Below are positions 31,456 through 43,700 of a stretch of DNA of 64,000 nt, piece by piece. The DNA is from Anoplopoma fimbria (Eukaryota > Chordata > Actinopteri > Perciformes > Anoplopomatidae): contig NC_072467.1 in the NCBI RefSeq assembly GCF_027596085.1, positions 6,513,861 to 6,577,860 of the forward strand, in the 5' to 3' direction. A model generated the notes under the pieces. That model was not told the DNA's origin and made no database searches. It was given only the letters and a program-made list of their open reading frames with translations. Position numbers and translations under genes: made by a program. Positions within the stretch are counted from its first letter, which is position 1. Every line of letters begins with the position of its first letter.

Positions 31456-31960
31456 GCAGTTTAAGTTGGTGCTTCTTGCAGTGACAAGTAGATACAATAG
31501 TGGAATGTTTTCTGTGACTGCATCATATAGGTCATGCCTGCTCTCAGTGGGAGTTTGACTCTGCCAAGGTTGTATTTCATCGCCTATTCTCTTTGTGACT
31601 TCCATGGGCAGGATTTCGAGCATCAGTCAAGAACTACAAAATCTTGCCATGGTCGGATTGCATCTCTGCTTTTTGCAGATAAAGTTGTTCTGTTGACTTT
31701 AGAAGCCATGCAATGTCCGAGCATGTTGGGGCACTTTCTAGCTGAGTGGCAAGCAGTTGAAATGAGCGGCAGTACCGCTTAGTTCAAGGGCAAGGTTTCC
31801 TTGTGCTAAGGAAAGGTGTATGATTGTCTTTGGGTATTAAAAGTAAGATGGAGCACAACAACAGGCAGATCTGTGCAGCAGCTGCAGTTTTTGCAAGCCC
31901 GGCCACAGTGGCAAAGAAAGAGCCCAGCATAAAGGCACAACTCCCATGATTTCCACACAA
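31456..31960 (+). pseudogene. decayed LINE reverse-transcriptase segment
   Basis: In mixed frames the translation carries the palm-region block RIASLLFADKVVLL, the equivalent of the non-LTR retrotransposon FADD catalytic motif with the second aspartate changed to lysine. A trace of the preceding LSP-LLF-type block lies near 31560, a helix-like block (AEWQAVEM) follows, and ICAAAAVFASPATVAKKE with IKAQL comes about 110 codons later, as in the thumb region of fish LINEs. Stops and a frame change occur after 31780. This is an ancient dead fragment; the clade is not determined. Confidence 0.6.
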
Positions 31961-34900
31961 TCTGTATTACCTTAGCCATACCAATACATACAATCTTGAT
32001 CTCATACAGACCAAAAGGTGAAGAACATGGACACAGATTTCTGAAGTTAGTTTCTGAAACAGGTTGTTTACATTTATGATTATAAGCAATGTGAGGAGCT
32101 CAAACATCCTGAAAAGAGCCTGTTGGGGTGGACAAGGCATTGATTAAGATGCCTTCCAGGCACCTCCTTCTGTTCAAATATGGATAGCATGCAATCACCT
32201 GGTCTGCAGGGGAAGTTATTGGCTTTACATGAAGCCAATAAGTCTATGAAGATGAAAGCTTCCTGCAACCACAAACTGGAAATGTTGCTGGAAAATTACC
32301 CATATTTTGATATGATAAAGCAATTAGGGTTCAAGTAGAGCTTTAGCAGCATTTTACAACTAAAACTGACAACACCAACCAAATCAACCCACCCACCCAC
32401 CCACACATCCATGATCTAAAAAACACCTGTTCCCTGCGTCAGTTTCTTCTCTAGACCTACAGCCGCAGGAGAGAAGTGATGTGACTTTATGCCCGAGGAC
32501 CTGCCAGTGGGAAAGTGGCCTTGCAAAGTCCTTGTAGTTTAGTCTGAATCATTCTGTGTCACACACATGAGCCACAACAGCCATAAACCACAGGTTCTCT
32601 AGGGTAAAAGTCAGATATTCAGAAGCTTTGGTGCCAGCGGGCAAAAGTATAAACACTAGTGCTGACTGCAGGGGAAAAAAAGACCCCGTAACCATCTCTG
32701 ACCCCTTTCACTGTGAAGGGGAAAAAGGAAGTGGCTTTTGTTATTCCTCTGTAGCAGCCATCAGTAAAGTACCTCTAAAACAACCAAAGGTCATATGGGC
32801 CATTTAGTCTAAAATTGGTAAGTATTATTGGTAGAGATACATTTCCAAGATTCTGACCAATCCAAAAACTGATACTGTAGAAAAAATACAATTAATGCAA
32901 TTGTAATGTTTAGTTGTACTTCAGCCTCAATATTTGATTCACTTCGGCTTTAACCAACAGGAAAACTCTTGAGCTCTACATAATTACTACTGCCAAGGTA
33001 AATGGAAAGATTTTGGATTTTTCGAACAATCTGTGAATTGGTTTTTCCCAAATATGACAAATATGACTCTATTACTTGGGGATCTTTGTTGGTTGCCATT
33101 AAAAGGAATAAGTGCAACTACAATATACAGCATATATGTAAAAGGTTTATCTCGCCCCTCAAGAATTGTCATCATGTTATATAGAGACAAACAATTATTT
33201 TGTGCATATTTTTGGAATATGATGTGCCCAAACAATGCATTACTGACTTACATCAAGATGTTCTTTGCATTATTGGCTTTTTTTAGACATTAGCTGGATT
33301 TGTAGTATTTGTCTCTTGAATCTCAGTGAGTAGCTACCAGCCCACCTCCTAATCCCCTAACCTATAATTGTTTTAGAGAACAATAATCTAAAAAAGCCAA
33401 TACCTTTTCATGACCCATCACAATATTTGGAAAGAAACACTACAGTTTCGGATCCAGTCCTGATAGTGGTGCCTTCTTTTAAGCTATAATTTAATCATTT
33501 CAAACCTGTGTGGCAATCAATACAATAAACCCTGCCATTTTGCCTCAAAACATGGGAGGATGGGATCAAAAGAATACTTCGATTGTTTATGTCCCAATTC
33601 ACCAGCAGTGCTTTCAAAATAACACAGAAAAAGTCTCTATTATCATCTAAGTCCTTGCAGTGCACTGCCTTGGCCTTTCAATTTATCTATTGTTGATACA
33701 CAATCTACACCTTCATGTCTCTGATCAAAAGACAAAGAGATGAGAGAAGCATTTGCAATAAAAAAATGTCTGTAAAGCAACTTTATATATATAAATTATT
33801 ATCTATATATGCAAATAAGTTAGCAAGTTTTCATACTTTTTCTAATGCTTTCGGAAGCTAGTTATAGCTCTTAAAGCTGTTTTTTACTGACATGTGGAAA
33901 TGGGGGACCTAATCCATGTACAATATATTTTTACTTAGTCTTCTTTAGATTGCTCTTTCTGGCCTTTTTTCTATTTTCTGCTGCAAATACTTTTACAAGA
34001 GCTTGTAGATGTGATAACGTAACCTCCTTTTCCTTTCAACTCTCCCTCTGCACTGGTTTTTAAGCTCATAGAGTGATTTCACATATTCTAGAGATTATTT
34101 TTAAGGCACAACTGTGGCTGGCTGCAGGCTATACTAGAACCCTTTAATTTGGAGCTGGCTTATTGTTTGAGTCTCACATAAAAAGCAAGAAAGCTGAAAA
34201 ACAACAACAACAACAATAACAATATTACTACTACTTATAATAATATAATAATAATGGATTCACGAGAGATCCTTTAATAGCATGTAGTTGTAGTATAACT
34301 TCCCTATGCTAATTGCTGCCTTTTCATGAAAGTCTCAAAAAATCTCCAGCTTTTTAGCTTGTCTGATAAAAAGGGAATTTGTCAAGGGAGTCTGAGAAAT
34401 GTCACTTTCACCCTAATTGCACAATTATGATGGCTCTGATCTACACTTCTGTGATATGTGTACTATGTGTTCATGCCTTTTATATCTATACCCTCCATGG
34501 ATGACACAAGATAAAATACCCTGAGATGTTGTTTTTTATTTAATGGGAAAGTTTTAATCCTCGAGTTGTTTTTTTATGAAATGCCTTATGCTTTTCCTTC
34601 CAAAATTTGCTTTAAATTACCTGAAGTATTATCATTCATAAAGAAGTCCTTAACTCTTAGGCAGATCCTATTGTATATTTGAATCTGTTTTTACAAAACT
34701 AATAGATTTTAATGTAATGGCTTCATTCAAGAAAGGACAAGTCAGGGGAAAACATCCTTTGTTGTCTCCTGTGCCTTCTTTTCCCTTTTTCCCTTATTTC
34801 AGGGCTGAATCTCTGCCAATTCTGATACCACCATAACTTTGCAGCTGTCCAGACCCAGAGGATGTTCACCAGTAGCTCATCAGAGCACTAATCGCATAAC

Positions 34901-35634
34901 ATAGTCATACCTGTATAAAGCTCCATGGGTTATCTTCTTGCGTGACTATCCCTGAAAAATGTCACAGACAACCTAATCCTAAAATTTAAGCCTGGCACTG
35001 CTGAGTCTATGCAAGTATTAACTTTTTTTCTGAGCGGCTTGAGAAAGGGGTAGCAGGCGTGGCAGGCACTTTTGCTGACCACAACCTGCTAAGTTATTAT
35101 TTATTTATTTCCTTGTCAAGTCATCACTGGTTGACTCTGGTATTTTGACAACCTTATTTGGAGCATGACAAGTATTATTTAAATAGATATGGTACAGGAA
35201 TGCAAAAAAAGTGGCCCAATTTCACTGAGTGAACAGATGTAATAGGGTGGTGTCAGCGTCATATACAAATATGTTAGTGCCGCACTTTTTTCTTTCTCTC
35301 TGTCAAGCAGTTATATACAGCATGCACGGTTTAAAAGAGAGTGGCAATTGAGATTTAACAAAATGATATTTTTTGTGCTAAAGTGCTTGCCATGGCCAGA
35401 ACAACTATTATGCCTTAGCTTCTATTTCTACATTTGCAAGCTGTAATGACATGTATTCAAAGCTGCTCACAGCAGGAATCTACACACCACAGTAGGGGAC
35501 TTTTTGAATCCCAACATGGCCAAAAGCTTATACTGAAATTTGTGATTTCAGTATAAGCTTATACTGCTTACAATAAAAAAATATTTCTGTTCTAAAAAAC
35601 TGCAGCAACTGGCAAACACATTATGCTCATTATG
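31961..35634. other. non-coding AT-rich sequence
   Basis: No gene recognised. Contains a CCCA tandem at about 32387-32405, an AAC/TAA trinucleotide-rich tract at 34199-34253 and a perfect 16-bp hairpin at 35524-35560. Confidence 0.5.
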
Positions 35635-35706
35635 GTAAATGGTAAATGGACTGTACTTGTATAGCGCTTTTCGAGTCTTCCGACCACTCAAAGCGCTTTT
35701 ACACTT
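35635..35706 (-). repeat. SINE/LINE tail fragment (AGCGCTATACAAGTACAGTCC type)
   Basis: Read on the minus strand it has AAAGCGCTTTGAGTGGTCGG and then AAAAGCGCTATACAAGTACA with TTTACCA repeats at the end. This is the common fish 3'-tail type, here without head or body. It abuts the tail of the LINE at 35707, so one probably inserted into the other. Confidence 0.7.
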
Positions 35707-36392
35707 TTACATTACATTACATTACAGTCATTTAGCAGACGCTTTTATCCAAAGCGACTTACAGGAAGTGTATTCAACATAGGTATTCAAGAGAACTACT
35801 AGTCACCAGAAGTCATAAGTGCATCTCCTTTCTTAAACAAGCATCTTAAAGCATAAACCAGAGCAAAAGTATAGTGCAGAGGCAAATTACTATGAAAACA
35901 ATAATTGCAACAGACTAATACGAATATAATAAGTGCTACAAACTACTACGAATAGGATAAGTGCAGTAAACGCAATGCAATAAGTGCTACGAGGAAGGCT
36001 CAGGGTAGTGCTTCTTGAAGAGGTGAGTTTTCAGCCTGCGCCGAAAGATGGGCAGCGACTCTGCTGTCCTGACGTCAGTGGGGAGTTCATTCCACCACTG
36101 TGGGGCCAGGACAGAAAAAAGCTGTGACCGGGTGGATCGGCCGCAGGGACCTCTGAGCGACGGGGCAACCAATCGCCCGAGGCAGCAGAGCGAAGTGGTC
36201 GGGCGGGGGTGTAGGGCTTGACCAAGGCCTGGAGATAGGAAGGAGCTGTTCCTTTCACTGCCCTGTAGGCTAGCACCAGAGTCTTAAACTGGATGTGAGC
36301 TCTTACAGGGAGCCAGTGTAGAGAACGGAGAAGGGAAGTTGTGTGGGAGAACTTGGGGCGATTGAACACCAGACGTGCTGCAGCTTTTGACA
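35707..36392 (-). mobile_element. 5'-truncated L2-like LINE, 3' end of ORF2 and 3' UTR
   Basis: The minus-strand translation from about 36392 gives [19 protein letters not shown], then [20 protein letters not shown] and, after one frameshift near 36170, SQLFSVLAPQWWNELPTDVR, with a stop at about 35987. These are the characteristic C-terminal blocks of fish L2/CR1-type LINE ORF2. A 3' UTR of about 270 bp follows, ending in GTAAGTCGCTTTGGATAAAA and TGTAATG repeats at 35707. The tail is the same as that of the SINEs at 8252 and 10372. The 5' part (endonuclease, RT core) is missing, and the junction at about 36392 leads straight into gypsy sequence. Confidence 0.8.
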
Positions 36393-37705
36393 TCCTCATA
36401 ATTTCCAAGACCAAGGAGGAACATATACACCACGTCCAGTCTGTCCTGCAACGTCTTCTGGAGAACTCCCTGTATGTGAAGGCTGAGAAATCCGAGTTTC
36501 CTTCCTGGGTTACATTGTATCGGGTGGAAACATCAAGATGGACCCCGCAAAAGTCGCCGCCGTTACGTCCTGGTCCGTTCCTGAATCCCGCAAACAACTG
36601 CAACGCTTTCTGGGGTTTGCCAACTTTTACCGGAGGTTCATCCGGAGCTACAGCTCAGTCGCCTCTCCTCTCACCGCCCTCACATCCTCCAAGATCCCTT
36701 TCCACTGGAATCCTGCAGCCGAAGAAGCTTTCCAGACCCATTGGTTGGAGGGGACCAAGCTACCATTCCTGGTATGGACTGACCATAAAAACCTGGAGTA
36801 CATGAGAGTACATCCACACCGCCAAGAGGCTGACCATAAAAACCTGGTTCCTGGATGGGCCCAGAACCGCCTGTTCATCCCTCAAGCTCTTCGGTCCGAC
36901 TTCAGCGAACCCAAGACGTCTGACTCACCAAGCTCCGGCTGGTCTCCCGTCCAGTTCCAGGAGGTGGAGGACCCCATCGTCCTTGGTCACACATCTCCCT
37001 GGATCCTTCCGGACTGCCTGCACATCCGAAGCCGAACTCATGGCTTCCAAACTCCAAAGTCATCTCCATCCAAGTCTTCCGCATGGGATTCCGGTCGACG
37101 TCGTCTCTGACCGGGTCCCCAGTTCACCTCCATCTTCTGGAGGGAGTTCTGCACACTGTTGGGGGCCACCGTAAGCCTGTCCTCTGGGTTCCATCCACAG
37201 TCCAACGGCCAAACAGAGAGGAAGAACCAGGAGATGAAGACCGCCCTCCGATGTCTGGTCTCCCGGAATCCTGCCTCCTGGTCCCGCCAGCTGATGTGGG
37301 TGGAGTACGCGCACAACACCCTGACCAGCTCCGCCACCGGCCTGTCTCCTTTTCAGTGCGCCTATGGCTTCCAACCTCCTCTGTTCCCCGCACTGGAGAA
37401 GGAGGTTTCCTGCCCCTCAGTCCAGACCTTCATCCGCCGCTGCCGTCAGACCTGGACGAAAGCCCGAACAGCCCTGCTTCGGTCCGCCGACCGCTACTCG
37501 AATGCTGCCAACCGACACCGCACTTTCCATCTACAGCACCCGGACCAGCCAGGAGAAAGACCCCTGCCAGAGACACTCAAGAGGCTCCCGAGTCAGACAG
37601 TGAGGCCTCGTCGTCCGGGTCCGAGGAACCCTTCCTCCAGACCCCCTCCACCCACCCTACTGAAGATCCGGACTCTGCGGCAATATCTGCCTATTTGGAT
37701 GAGGT
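36393..37705 (+). pseudogene. Ty3/gypsy pol relic: RT, RNase H, integrase pieces in usual order
   Basis: It starts inside the RT palm just after the YxDD position ([16 protein letters not shown]). After a frameshift near 36505 comes [21 protein letters not shown] sequence (read here as [17 protein letters not shown]) at about 36595, then RNase H. RNase H is internally deleted: AEEAFQ is joined in frame to [21 protein letters not shown] short repeated CTGACCATAAAAACCTGG (36779 and 36828) marks further rearrangement. Integrase follows: a VDVVSDR block near 37095 (second catalytic Asp) and [19 protein letters not shown] near 37180 (third catalytic Glu), with the C-terminal helices to about 37520. 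LTRs, gag and protease are not found nearby. It is dead by several frameshifts and deletions. Confidence 0.85.
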
Positions 37706-40700
37706 GCAGGTTAGCAAGTGCATTGTTTTGTTATGGACACCTGGAGGATGTATGTGAACCTATTCCAAGAATAATGCAACCAGAAGAATTTCATGGATAA
37801 TTACTCCCTGTGTGAGCACTAGCAGAGCGAGCCGTGGCCTGTGTGCAGTCTTCTACATTGTCCCCACTGAGCACTTTGCCATCACTACAATCACTTTGTG
37901 CAGTTTCCACTTAAAAGCATTTTAATGTAGCCCTTCTGGTCTTTCTGGTTCTTGCTAAAGGTGGCAACTCAGCAGAACAAACAGACAGTCCGGCTGAAAT
38001 ACAGTTTTGGATAACTGAAAGGAAATTCCAGAAAAAGACAGTACAGATAATACAGCCTAATAGAAATGTCCAGCCACATTGCAAACAGATGTACCTTCTA
38101 TTGAAAGGGAGAAAATGAACTGAACAAGGTCCACATTTAAAAAAATATAAATGACACACATGCCTAGAAAAATACCAGCTTTCATATCAGTAAACATCTT
38201 CCAGGGCCCTCTCATATCAGGTCACTCTTTAATGTTTTGACCTTTTAAAAATTTTGACATGGCATTCATTAATTCATACACTTTAAATATACTACACATT
38301 CTAAAATTGCCTTAATTTCAACCCCGGTCTAAAGTAACATTGTAAAAAATGCTTTACATATTTCCAGTACAACTTATTAGCAAGTTGATATAAAGTGGAT
38401 TCAGTTGAATGCATGCCTTGTATAATGCTCCTCAATACATAATTTAAGTATATCTTAACATATTCAAATATATCTTAAGTAAATTTAACAGTGTTAAATG
38501 TGTTGTTGAGCAGCATACAGAGTCTTGGTCAATGCTTCAAGACTGAATATTGCTGTCTTTTCAAATTACATTTGCTGCCTTGGGGCATAAATATTCATTA
38601 GGCCTTAGGCCTTGCTATGAAACAATACAGGTTCACAGAGGAGAAAATGACATCAGAGCAACACAAATGGACAGCCAACTTGTTATCCATCACCATCCTA
38701 GGCTGAGATTTGAATTCCAAACAATTTCTCTGAATTTTGTATGATGGCAGACTAAATGCTGATTTCATATTCTGTCTGTCTGGATTTGGGTTTGAGTAAT
38801 CAGGGGCCCATATAAAGTAACTTTTAAGAACCTAACCTAAACCTAAAAACAGTGAAATAAATAATGCTGGCCTGAACTGACCCAATATTGAGTTGAAATG
38901 CGTTCAAATTTGTGGTAAATTACTATTAATGGATTCATATTGGAGAGTCACACTAGTAGATTGTTAATCCACAACACGGATTTATGGACGCATTCATGTT
39001 TAAAAAGAAGCTAGTGAAACTTATAAATGCTGGAACTTGCTACTTATGTTTTATTCCAACACCTTAAATAAATAAGTCTTCCTTTGGGGGTCTGTTTCGG
39101 CTAATTTGTACTTTTTCATGACTGAGCTTTAATCAGTTACTTAATCACCTATTTTAAAGTTAATAATACACAAATTTAATCAAACCAATGTCAAAATAAT
39201 TATTTAAAAAATCATGAACTGTGGCTCTCCTGAGATATTTTCTATTGATTAATTACAATATTTATTATTACCCATGTGTTGCTTTTGATGCAAAACTTGA
39301 GAGAATTGTGTCTTTCAAAGGGGATTTCTAAGAGGAGGAAAGTCAAAGAACCCCAAAACTGAAAGTAATACATACTAATAATAATAATCTAAGCTGCTCT
39401 AACAGAAAACAATACTTTTTCATTGTATAAGGATTTGTCATCACAAATGTTGAAAAGTGGAAAAATGAGGTCTTGTTCAAATGTGCAACATGTGGTACAT
39501 TCAAGCTCTTTGAGTTACAGGAAGGGATAATGATTAATAATGGCATCAAGAATGAAGACACAATAGACTGGTAAGTGAAGGGAAAAGTAAATTAATTGTT
39601 GTTAGATTGCATCACTTCTTCTCAGAGAGATCAAAAGGCATTTTAGCTCCTGAGTATGCTATGCTCAGACCTATGAATAAAAAAAGCTTGACTGAAGGTG
39701 ATCATTTGGGAAAGATGATGGAGATGATGGATACATTAAATTTGACTCAATACGGATAATTGAAAATCTTTAGACCATATTTTATTGCTCCTGAAACTGT
39801 TCAATAAAACAGACACATCGCAAAATTGCACCATGAGGTTTTAAATTTACTCAATGATACTCAACGGCTTTTGTGTGCAGCTTCCATGTATGTACTAGTA
39901 ACTATAAATATGCTAATTGACAATACACATTGAACTTCTCATTAAGCTTCCATTTCTTCTATTTCAGCAGCAACAAACACTATTGCATTATAGTTTCTTA
40001 CACTTAACATTTGCTTACATTTTCTGTCCTATCCATTCTAAAATAATACCCCTGTCTGTCTATACCTGATGAGTACATTTTAATACGCAGGTTTTCACAA
40101 TAACTAAACAACTTGTGCGAAATGCAATCCAGCACAGTACCACGGTATACATACATTACCTTAAAAATAACCACCAAATTGAGATTCCTGATACTATATC
40201 ATGAATTTTAAGCTTCATAAAGGTAGGATCTGTTCCCTTGCTAAATTATCGTAATGCATTACATTTTAAGAGGTTTATGATAATTGTTAACACTTAATCA
40301 TGATTAAGAAACCCACACTTTGTGTCACTGACAGTCATGTAAATACAGTTCAAAATGAGTTCTTAAGATCTAGATTAGTTTTTAACTGACTTAAACTAAT
40401 TAATTTTGTAGCCGATGTTTTATATAAACAGTCTCCCTCGGTTGATGTATTATTTCACGATTAGCTGTTTGAAGAGTGCTTATAGAGCTAGGGTTACAAT
40501 ATCATAACCTTCATTATGAAATCACTATTGATTTGTACCAAGCGCAAGCGTCAATCACACAGAATAAGGATGTACACACACTGCACATTGCTTTTACCAA
40601 ATGAGTTACCTTAATTAACAGACAGCCCAGACTACTATAAATGCGGGGCTATATAAGCTTAATAATAAAAAAAGGAAATGAACCAGCATGACTCATACAT

Positions 40701-43700
40701 GGTGTGTTTAGCAAAATTGAGCTTGCAGACCCACATGTTTATCTTATATTCTGTAATCTAATATTGCAGCAGCATGATATATGGACAATACTATCTTGAA
40801 ATACATGTTTCTGTATCATCAGTACAACAACTGAACTCACTATGTGTTTTCAACCTGTAAAACCGCAGATTATTAATTATATATGGATTAAATCAGAGCA
40901 AAGCAAAAGCTGTAGTTGACTGTACCCAAGACACTGATAAAGCAGCACATTGCCTTTAAAGGTTCCTTGTCAATTTAAGAAACCTTTTTTTCAACACCCA
41001 CAAAAAACGATGTTTCAGTGAGATTAGACAAAAGCCCAGTGTCCTGGACCAGACCTTTGTTACTATTCATAATTTTAGGGAGAGGTGGCAGTAGGGATGG
41101 GTTGTGGCGCTTTCTACGGATCAGAGTGCGGTTCACAGGTTTGTTGCGAGCTTGGCATTATGCCTTTACAAGCCTAAAAAAAGAGTTATCTGGTTTGGCA
41201 ATAATAGTTACATATTCTGAAAGCCAATACTTTGTTCTGTCAGTTAATCTAAACCCCAAAATTACCAAAAAAAAAACGGGGTGTTGACATGAATCCACCT
41301 TTATATAGAAATTAGCAGTTGATCCAACTGATTTTGATAGCACATGTCACATATTACTGTGAGTCAACATTGAACTTTCTCACATGTGATCGGTTCCCTC
41401 CAACATTCCGCTCCAATATTCTGAATATAAATCGATACAAATTCATGGGACCTTTAGAAATATCTTGGAATGAATTCATACCCTGTCCAGCCAAAAGCAA
41501 ATCGTGGTGCATTGGACTATTGGCATAATCATGCTAACATAAGAAAATTGTGGAAATATTTGGGTTTTAATGTCTATTGTCTAGTCAAAGAAAAAAGGAC
41601 TAACATCAAATACAATCTTATGACGGGCTGCCTCTTGTGCTTTTCGTGTTTTCTTTTTTTTAACATTTGGTAGTGAACCTGTAAACTGTGATTGAAACCT
41701 GTAATCATTCCAGTAGAGCTAAGTACCCCTGTGAGACTGCAGCTACCATAGTAATTTGAGCCAACAAGCTATTTAAGCAAAAATGTTGTAACTTGGTGAA
41801 ACCGCTTGGATAGCATATGACAATCTCTGCTGTGTCTCTTTCAGCCCGACATAAAACAATCAGCCAAAACAAAGAATAGTGATGTGCAAATGTATATTTC
41901 CTCCATGAAATGCATTATGGTAAAATACCTTTTCTTGGCCAGAATTGATTTTCAGATTGTGTCAATGGATAGAAGAACTCAGATAAAACAAGGTAGATTT
42001 AAAACAATGTAAAACCCTGCTGGTACTACTGAGAAAATTAAACTGGATAACCAATGTGTGAATTTTAAGAGATTAGTACATTTCCCACACTGAGGCGTCT
42101 ACTGTGGTATGGATGAGACTCTGCCTACTTATCTAACATAGGAGATCAGTTATACTGAGGATATTCCATTCAGTAAATCTAATATCAGAACAATACCTCA
42201 ACTGCTGATTTGGGAACATAATTAACCTTGGTCACAAAAAACTTAAATCCAGCTCAAATGTCCCCAGCACAAATCCAGCCCAGCCCATAACTCTGTAGAG
42301 ATCTGTAGCATTATAATACCAAATCTTGTCTGGGATTTAGAGCTCATACTCAGAGGAGTTTCTGAGTTAGATTAAGTAGTTGGGGTTTGGGATACGTTGG
42401 CCCAATACAATTTGAATTCTATTACAGCAGTTTAAATGGGGGAAAGAGTATGCTTCCTGCATGTTTTCATTTGCCTCTATTCTCAACATATACACCCTGT
42501 AGTATTAAAAACCGATTGCAAACATGCAATGGAAATGGTGTACATGAAGAGTATATCATGATGCAATTTGCTCCTGCATGTATTTATGCAGGTGAAGAGG
42601 ATTAAAGTGCATTACTTGAAGGATGAGTACCTCTTTGAAATAGCTCTTCTGACAGCTTCTTGAAATGCAAACATTTCTGCAAAGGGGAACTAATACACAG
42701 CTACAGTATGAGCTTTACTGTCAAAACAAGGCCCACAGTCATGTACAGACACATTTTGATAAAATGTATTTTTTGTTCAACATCAGCACTCCATTACTCA
42801 TTTGTTTAACCACAACGAGGATCACTGTTTCATCTACGATAAGCTAGGAATGGGCTTTCATAATTGCTCTTCTTAATGAGGAAAAAAGAGATGGGTGTTC
42901 TTCCTGCCTTTGCAGAGCTTTCTAAACACCTGGGTCCTGCTGAGTACAGCAGAGCCTTTGATCTGGGCTCCAGAGAGCCTTTCTTTTTCAGCAGAATTAT
43001 GGATTAGCATCAAAATCCACAGGGGAAGCCATTCAGATGGCTAAGTGTGTTATATATGGAGAGGGCAGTGGGGCGCGAGAAAGAGAAAAAGGAAACTAAT
43101 TTGAATAGTTGTCTTACTGTTATGGAATTGCTATAACAGGTGGAAACTTGAGAAGTGAAGTTGTTAATTTACATCCAAGTGGTGTGTCACAATGGGAAGA
43201 CAGGGTTTTTCTTATACTGCGTTATCCTCAGTCATGGAGACAGCAGAGACACACACAAGAGCTATCCTACAAGATCTTTATTCCTAAAACAAAATCCAAG
43301 CTGCTGCATTAGGATTATTTAAATTAAGACTAGCTTTACAGTTGTATCACAAAATAAGGTCCATATTTCTGAAACATGAATCCTGTGAGTTTACCTCTGA
43401 AAAATCAACTATGATTACCAAATTCAGACACTGAAAGCATCATTGATGAATGTATAATTTGAGCTACATTAGGCAACAGTAAGGGTAGACGGATTACATT
43501 AAGTAAAATTATTTTACAAAACAAAAATACTTTCCCAGATCCCAGGCGAAAAGCAGCCAATCCTTTCAAAACAGACATTACATAAGCCCCGAGAAAGACT
43601 CTAGAAGGGGTCCCAGAAAAGCAATTTCTCCCTTGACATCACGAACATCACTTACACTGTGTGAACACCGCTCTCATATGCAGGATATAGTCCTGTCTCT

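Noticed and set aside
36031..36603. 190-codon minus-strand frame taken as one gene
   Set aside because: Its upper part is antisense to the gypsy RT, while only the lower part is real LINE ORF2; the apparent continuity is a junction artefact.
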